Assembly: GCA_023101885.1 (NCBI GenBank)
Contig: JALPQD010000213.1
Span: forward strand, 2,117,001 to 2,181,000
Reading direction: 5' to 3'
Length of the DNA stretch: 64,000 nt
Source of the DNA: Typhlomys cinereus
Lineage: Eukaryota; Chordata; Mammalia; Rodentia; Platacanthomyidae
The position numbers and the translations under genes are program-made. How positions within the stretch are numbered: position 1 is the stretch's first letter; every line of letters begins with the position of its first letter. Positions 58,313-64,000 of this stretch are shown here, piece by piece. The notes beneath the pieces are model-generated. The model saw only the letters and a list, made by a program, of their open reading frames with translations, was not told the DNA's origin and searched no databases.

Positions 58313-58316
58313 AGCA

Positions 58317-58378
58317 TGTATGTGTATGTACAGACACATACATGTACACACACAGATCACACACACACACACACCACG
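58317..58378 (+). repeat. TG/CA-rich simple repeat
   Basis: 'gtatgtgtatgtacagacacatac' followed by a CA run at 58359-58375, directly after the L1 tail. Confidence 0.85.
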
Positions 58379-59173
58379 AAGTAAACTGAAAATGAGATCT
58401 TTCAAGCAGGTGTCACAGGTGCTGACGAATTTTCTTTTTACAATGTTGTTGGCTCATCCTACCTTGGCATGAGCACATGCATTTTAGAATCACCTTGTCA
58501 ATTTCTACACATCAGAGGTCTGCTACTTTGAGTAGCATTATGCTGACACTTCACGGATGAAGTTGGGATGACACTTGGCATCTTTGCAGTATCAGATCCT
58601 CCCCTCATCCTCATTGTGGTTTCCCTCTAGAATGTCCTTTCACTTTCCTCATTGTCTTTCATAGTCAGTGTATGGATTTTACACAGGTTGCAGAACTTAT
58701 TAAATATCTTCCCATTTTTCATACTACAGAAAATGCAAATGTTCTTAGCATTTTATTTCTCAACAGTCTTTTTCTATAAAATTGAAATACAATTGCATTT
58801 TCATATTGGACTTTCATTTCATGATCTTGCTGAAGTCACTTTTTAGGGGAGAGATGAGCTTTTGTGTGTTTCAGAGGTTCCTGAAGATAAAGTAAAGCTC
58901 AGTATGAGTTCAGATGGCTTTGTGACGTCTTTGAATCATCTGCCTTTGATGCGCCTTATGGTATTGACTAGGACATCCCAAAACAAATTGCAAATTGAGA
59001 TGGTAAGAGAAGATTATTACATTATTCCTGATATTTTGACATTTCATCCAAAGGCATGATGTTCATTGGGGCTATTCATTCCTTTTAAAACTTTATTATT
59101 ACAAAGGAGGGATGGATGTTCTTTAAACAAGTTTATCTGACTAATATTTTTAACTATTCCAAATATTTTCATT
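58379..59173. other. Unique DNA, no gene seen
   Basis: No recognised exon or repeat. Confidence 0.45.
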
Positions 59174-59178
59174 GGTAG

Positions 59179-59228
59179 TGTATTAGTCAGAGTTCCCTAG
59201 AAGTACAAAATTGCTATAATGTGTTTAT

Positions 59229-59264
<36 letters not shown>

Positions 59265-59828
59265 ACACATAAACTTTAGTAATCAACTCCCAATTAAAGT
59301 CAAGTCCTTCAAAGTAGCTGCCCATAGCTGCTTCTTTCTTGATCAGACTGTCTCACAAGACCAAAGGAATCTAAGTTGAATTCTGCCTCACTGGAGGGTT
59401 GAAGACACTGGGCTCCATTGTCAATGATGAGTATACTGCAAGCAGCAGCAAGGACTATGAGACCAGGCTCCAAAAGCAGCTGGAAGAGCAGCAAAGTGGG
59501 AAGGGCTAAGTTCCGAGTCAGTCAAGGATGGAGGCAGTAGCGGCAGCAGCAACAAAGACAGCAGCAATGTTCTAGAAGGCAATAATGCTCAAAAAGTGGA
59601 CTCAACAGCCAGTCAACACAGGATAAGGGAAGAGCAAGTCCTTGCTATTGAACTTCCTATTATCAGTCCACCACTGGAAAGTACCATCCACTGTGGGCTG
59701 GGTTTTCCACATCAATTAAACAAGTACATGTAAACTTGTTCTGGGGCCTGCTCCAACCCTTGATTCTTCACAGCTGTGCCCCAAACAGCCTGCACCTGTC
59801 AAGTGGACATTGGAATCCAACCATAACA
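59179..59828 (-). mobile_element. Solo ERVL-type LTR, 650 bp, with 5-bp TSD
   Basis: The reverse complement begins TGTTATGGTTGGATTCCAATG and ends 'tctagggaactctgactaataca', the standard ERVL LTR end. GGTAG flanks it at 59174-59178 and 59829-59833. A CA run (59232-59262) lies near its 3' end, and a CAG/GCA-rich stretch is at 59530-59567. It is noncoding. More similar in start and end to MLT2-like LTRs than the 424-bp pair. Confidence 0.9.
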
Positions 59829-59833
59829 GGTAG

Positions 59834-60189
59834 CCAATGACAGCTAATGCACGCCCATAGGTTCTGAGAGGAGACAGTGGCTTTATCTTTTCCTCTAGTG
59901 CTGTATAGAACCACACTGACATGATGTAAATGCACGCAAAAAACTTTTACTTGGGATCTAAGGAATCAAACTTAGATTGTCACGCTTGCATGTAAAAGTT
60001 TTTACCTGATAGACATCTCACTGACCTATTGCAGATTTCTAAACCTCTGAACAGTCAAGGCCACATAGATAACCTAAACTACATGAAATACATTCACAGT
60101 TACATTGAAATAAACTCTACTAGCACACAAAATAAAATTTTTGTATAAACTACTGAATTTGATGGCTTGATTTCTTAGTATCGGTATGT
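59834..60189. other. Unique DNA, no gene seen
   Basis: Nothing recognised. Confidence 0.4.
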
Positions 60190-60198
60190 GCATGCGTG

Positions 60199-60245
<47 letters not shown>

Positions 60246-60513
60246 TAGTGTGTATTATTTCTGTATAGGCCAGAGAACAGCCTTCTTCTATCCACCTATC
60301 CACATTTTCTTTTCTATGAGACGGGATCTCTCATTGGCCCAGAGCTTGCTAAGTAGGCCAGACTGTCTGGACAGCAAGCCCCAGCTATTCACCTGCACAG
60401 TCTGTCTAACAAAAGCCATTCTGCTATGTTTTTATATTAATATTTATATTTTTGTGTGACTTTTGGGATCAAACTCATTTCCCTGCCCTACTGACTGAGC
60501 CATCTCCCCAGCC
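60190..60513 (-). mobile_element. B4-like SINE with (GT)n
   Basis: (GT)n at 60198-60243, a B1-like middle ('gagacgggatctctcattggcccagagcttgc...caagccccagc') and a minus-strand ID-like head ending at 60513 (reverse complement of 'ggctggggagatggctcagtc'). The ID+B1 order fits B4. Confidence 0.72.
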
Positions 60514-61477
60514 ATCCTGATTTGCTTACTGTTTTATAAAAACTTTGTCACCGTCTAGATGAAAAAATGACCAGCAATTTTTTACTTGTTTATGGTTTTC
60601 TCTTTAATTAAATATTTGTTAATATTCATCAGTGTAGTGAGCCATGCCTGGAGGATGAGTTTTATTTCCATTCAAGATATTTTTAACAAAACTCAATCAA
60701 TGTAATTAATATGAGTTTTTCAGAAGTTTTATTTCTAGTTTGTCGATCTTTAGTGTGGGGCTTTTATGTCATGCATTCATCTAAATCATCTCCAATACTG
60801 ACATGATGTTCACAAGGTCTCTACATTAAATGCCAGATGAGAATAAAATCTCAGAAGTAATATTCCCTCTTCTCCCTCTCTCTATTTTCCTATGTGCTAA
60901 TCATTTTTAAAAATTAATTCCAACTTTGTAGATATATGCCTGCTTTCTCTACCAATTACTTTTTCTACTTTGGCAACTTGCCTGTCCCTAATTAGTTTTC
61001 ATTTTGTTTGATTTTTATTTTTGTCACCTTTTCAGTTTCATAATAAAGGAGCTTAAAAACTGGTTATATATTTTCCCTACTTTGTAATACAAGCATTTAA
61101 AGCTCTAAACTTTCCTCTAAATAGCAGTCTTGTATATTAGGTTTTTGCTATCATTCATTCCAAAATTTCCCCACTTTTATTTTAATTTGACACTTTGCTT
61201 CATCCTTTATAGAACAGAATGTGATAAATTACCAAGTATTTGAGTATTCTTATTATAAATATCTTGACATTGTTAATTATTAATTAAAGACCCACTGTGG
61301 TCACACAGCATGTTCTGGATGATTCCAAACCTTCATATTTAAGGTGTATCTCAGTGCACAAATCTATTTTATTAGCTATTCTGTTAGAATCTCAAAACAT
61401 GCTTTGCATTTATCTCTACATGTATTATTTCAGTTTTTTCCCATGTATTTCAAATATTTTTCTTTTCTTCTTTTATT
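60514..61477. other. Unique AT-rich DNA, no gene seen
   Basis: No recognised exon or repeat. Confidence 0.45.
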
Positions 61478-61582
61478 TTTCAGACAGGGTCCTACATTGT
61501 AGCCCCGGCTGGCTGGACCTCAGGATGCCCCTGACTTAGCTTTGTTAGTGCTGCACTTGCAGGTGTGCACTGCTACATCAAT
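61478..61582 (-). mobile_element. 7SL-derived B1-type SINE fragment
   Basis: 'cagacagggtcctacattgtagccccggctggctggacctcaggatgc' and 'gtgctgcacttgcaggtgtgcactgctacatc' are the antisense B1 layout. It is a diverged, short copy. Confidence 0.75.
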
Positions 61583-61659
61583 TAAGAGGTTATGTAGAAC
61601 TCTTTAAGATGCACACAAGAATACTACTGTAACTGCTTTTCCGAAACTCCATCTTTTCA

Positions 61660-61928
61660 GGGCTGGAGAGGTGGCTCAGGGGTTAAGCCTCTGCCTTGCA
61701 GGCCGAAGGCCCTGAGTTCGGATCCTAGACCCCACGTGTAGATCCCAGGCGGAAGCGGGGGCGGCCTGCGTTTGTGGTCCTGGTAGGGCGGAGCCTGTGA
61801 ATCCCGGGGCAGAGTAAACAAGGAGGAGGTGGAGGCGGTCCATGGTGGTTCCCGAATTCGCCCGTGGTTCTACACACACACACACACACATACACACATG
61901 CACAGTTGAATAAATAATTAAAAAAAAA
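61660..61928 (+). mobile_element. Young B2-like SINE with perfect 17-bp TSD (copy N)
   Basis: Head 'gggctggagaggtggctca', B-box-like 'gagttcggatcc', the GC-rich body, (CA)n at 61873-61903 and an A-rich tail. gaaactccatcttttca is at 61643-61659 and again at 61929-61945. The 74-75-codon minus frames are shadows. Confidence 0.96.
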
Positions 61929-61945
61929 GAAACTCCATCTTTTCA

Positions 61946-62528
61946 ACATTCTGTTTCCATTTGAATTTTCATTTTAAAGGTCTATGTAGTATAATTTTTT
62001 TTCTATAAGCTCATGGTAAAATTGTTTTTACTTATATGTTTTAGATAATTATGTATTTTAAATATGTCTTATAAAATATAACTGGATTTATTTGCTTTCT
62101 TGAAATTTCATTTAAATATATGTGCCATTTAATAGAGGCTCTTACCATTAATATAATTGCCAGTATGATCATCCATTCTGTCTTTAAATAGCTTTAGTAT
62201 TTATTTCTTTCCTTTCTGTTAGATAAATTATGTATCTTTTATATTTTGTTTTTGTGTGCTTATCAACTTATTACATTTACACTATTTTACTCGGTTGCTT
62301 AGGTGATAACATACCTTCATATAATGTTATCATAAGCTATTTTTAAAATAGTGTATATAAAATTATAATTCAATTTATCATACCTCCCTTTCTCATATCT
62401 TGCTGCTATATATTGTGCAAATATATCATTGTCTTTAAGAATAATCTTTTAAACATACATGTGTGTAATGTAAATTGAAGACAATGTCAAAGTAATATTT
62501 TTATTTTACCTAGGTAATTATTGTGATT
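61946..62528. other. Unique AT-rich DNA, no gene seen
   Basis: Nothing recognised. Confidence 0.45.
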
Positions 62529-62848
62529 TTAATGTGAAATGTGTCCTGTAGACTTCAATGTTTGAACATGTATTCCACAGCTGGTGGTGCCATTTTGAAA
62601 GTCTGTTAAGTGTCTCACCGCAGTAGGTCACTGGGTCAGGCTTTGAGGTTTTATAGCCCTGTTCAACATTCAGTCTGCCCTCTGCTTGTAGGTGCCATGT
62701 GACCAGCGATCTCATGCTCCTGTTACAGGCCTTGCCTGCTATGATGAATTACATTTGTCCTTAAATCTTGAACCAAAATAAACCCTAGCTTTTCATATTG
62801 CTTTTGTTGGATATTTTGTCACAGTAGCAATAAAGACAACTAATGCAC
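62529..62848 (+). mobile_element. MaLR-type LTR, diverged
   Basis: 'gtgaaatgtgtcctgtagac', 'ccaaaataaaccctagc' and 'ttttgtcacagtagcaataaagacaactaatgcaca' follow the order of the MaLR LTR at 14131. It is much older. Ends are approximate. Confidence 0.6.
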
Positions 62849-63730
62849 ATTCAATTTCTGATATTCTTAGTTCTGCCTATGACCCTGAATTCCATTCAGT
62901 ATACGTTTCCTATGACTATGCAACGTATTTCAGCATGCATTCTAATGCTGGATATTATATGCTTCAATTGTTTGAGAACGAATTTCACTTGAAAATATTA
63001 AAATTCTTCAGGGGAAAACTTTTCAATTTGGAATATAATGGGATATTGTGAGCTGCCATTTTTCTCCCTCTATATTGTCATGGAGAACACATTACTCCAC
63101 AATGTCACAGACACTATGATCAATTCCTGCTATCTTGCCTGGGGCATATAGGGGAAGGCCTCACCTCTGGATAACAAGTAACAAAATGTCAGGATTGCCT
63201 CTGTGCTGAAAAGAAATCCACGCTGGTGATCAGGACTCGGTGGAAATCTGCTAGCATAAGGAATGAGAGGCTTCCTGAGAAATAATTTACATGCTAGGAA
63301 GAGGAAACCAATATGGAGGCAGCACCTCAGTCCCTGGGACAAAGGAGAACTCTGAACCAGAGGCTCTGTCATGCACACTTGCAGAGAAATACCCAAGAGA
63401 ACTCACACGAAATGTGGAGTTTGACCATAGTCAAAATATTAGTATAAATATCATAGTCACGTTTAGACATTAGTAAGATGAGAGATGTCTGAATTACATA
63501 AACCCTGAAAATTGATAATTTGGCCGAATATCAATGCAAAAGTTGGAATCCTAATCATAATGCTGAACTTGACTGAAAGGAAAATGATCATGTTAAGGGA
63601 AAGAAAAATCAAAAGCAAATTACTAATCAAGATGTCTAAAAATATTTTAGAGAAGATTATCTGTACTAAAAACTACATGATTCATAATCTAAAAAACAAC
63701 ATTGACAAAGGAAATGAAAGTGGAAGAGAA
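62849..63730. other. Unique DNA, no gene seen
   Basis: An 88-codon minus frame (63130-63396) has no recognisable domain. Confidence 0.4.
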
Positions 63731-63870
63731 GCATATAACACCTTTGAGATGGACTAATGGATAAAAGTGCTTGCTTCACAAAGCTGAATACATGGTTCAT
63801 TTCTCAGAACCCACTGAACAGAGCTAGGAACAGAGCTAGGAACACCATGCACATTGTTTGAGAGAATCTT
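63731..63870 (+). mobile_element. Degenerate ID-type SINE
   Basis: 'cctttgagatggactaatggataaaagtgcttgcttcacaaagctgaatacatggttcatttctcagaaccc' is a tRNA-like head. It includes a short tandem 'cagagctaggaa' at 63820-63842. No clear tail. Confidence 0.55.
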
Positions 63871-64000
63871 TTACTATTGGCAACTCATGAGTCAGGCTAA
63901 CAGGCCTGGGAGGTCCTGATAAGAGTCATAGAATTCCAGATAGATACTCTTTGCATGGCTTTATTTGGGATTTGGAGATGCAAACACAGATCCCCGTGCT

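Overview
This window looks like mammalian nuclear DNA from a rodent, most likely a mouse-related (myodont) lineage other than Mus or Rattus. The evidence is the repeat content. There is a young tRNA-derived SINE with a B2-like head and an unfamiliar body, there are many older B4/ID-type SINEs and one B1 fragment, and there are L1 copies with G-rich 3' UTRs. MaLR/ERVL LTR elements are common and include one structurally complete, very young copy. The species cannot be fixed from the sequence alone. I see no credible host protein-coding exon, tRNA/rRNA gene or CRISPR. The longest meaningful reading frame belongs to an L1 ORF2. The window is best read as an intergenic or intronic, transposon-rich stretch.

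Layout. 0-8 kb: old SINEs, an L1 3' UTR with a SINE in its tail, a SINE with a perfect 17-bp target duplication, and old L1 and LTR remnants. 8-13 kb: MIR, a truncated L1 with a 16-bp TSD, a SINE with a 14-bp TSD, and a 424-bp solo LTR with a 5-bp TSD. 13.8-16.4 kb: an almost intact MaLR element. 17-22 kb: SINEs, a 32-bp minisatellite and an L1 ORF2/3' UTR copy. 22.3-25.6 kb: mostly unique DNA with a 230-bp polypyrimidine tract. 25.6-29.6 kb: L2, an LTR, a SINE, unique DNA and a MaLR LTR. 30.3-33.6 kb: a 2.86-kb L1 inserted into a SINE, with both sets of target duplications still visible. 34-36 kb: unique DNA with a local CpG cluster. 37-46 kb: another L1 tail, microsatellites, a pentanucleotide array and unique DNA. 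45.8-48.6 kb: LTRs and a B4. 48.7-53 kb: the most repeat-poor part, with several stretches that look like candidate conserved regulatory DNA. 53-64 kb: SINEs, an inverted (twin-primed) L1, another L1, an ERVL LTR with a TSD, B4, B1 and a young SINE with a 17-bp TSD.

No pathway or operon exists here. The features relate to each other as a stratigraphy of insertions: who inserted into whom, which junctions kept target-site duplications, and which spaces were left free of repeats. I found no unknown multi-gene system. The notable items are structural: the nested L1-in-SINE, the twin-primed L1, the young MaLR with an identical 113-bp internal duplication, the SINE-linked microsatellites, and the repeat-poor islands. 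All family names were assigned by recognition, not by database search.
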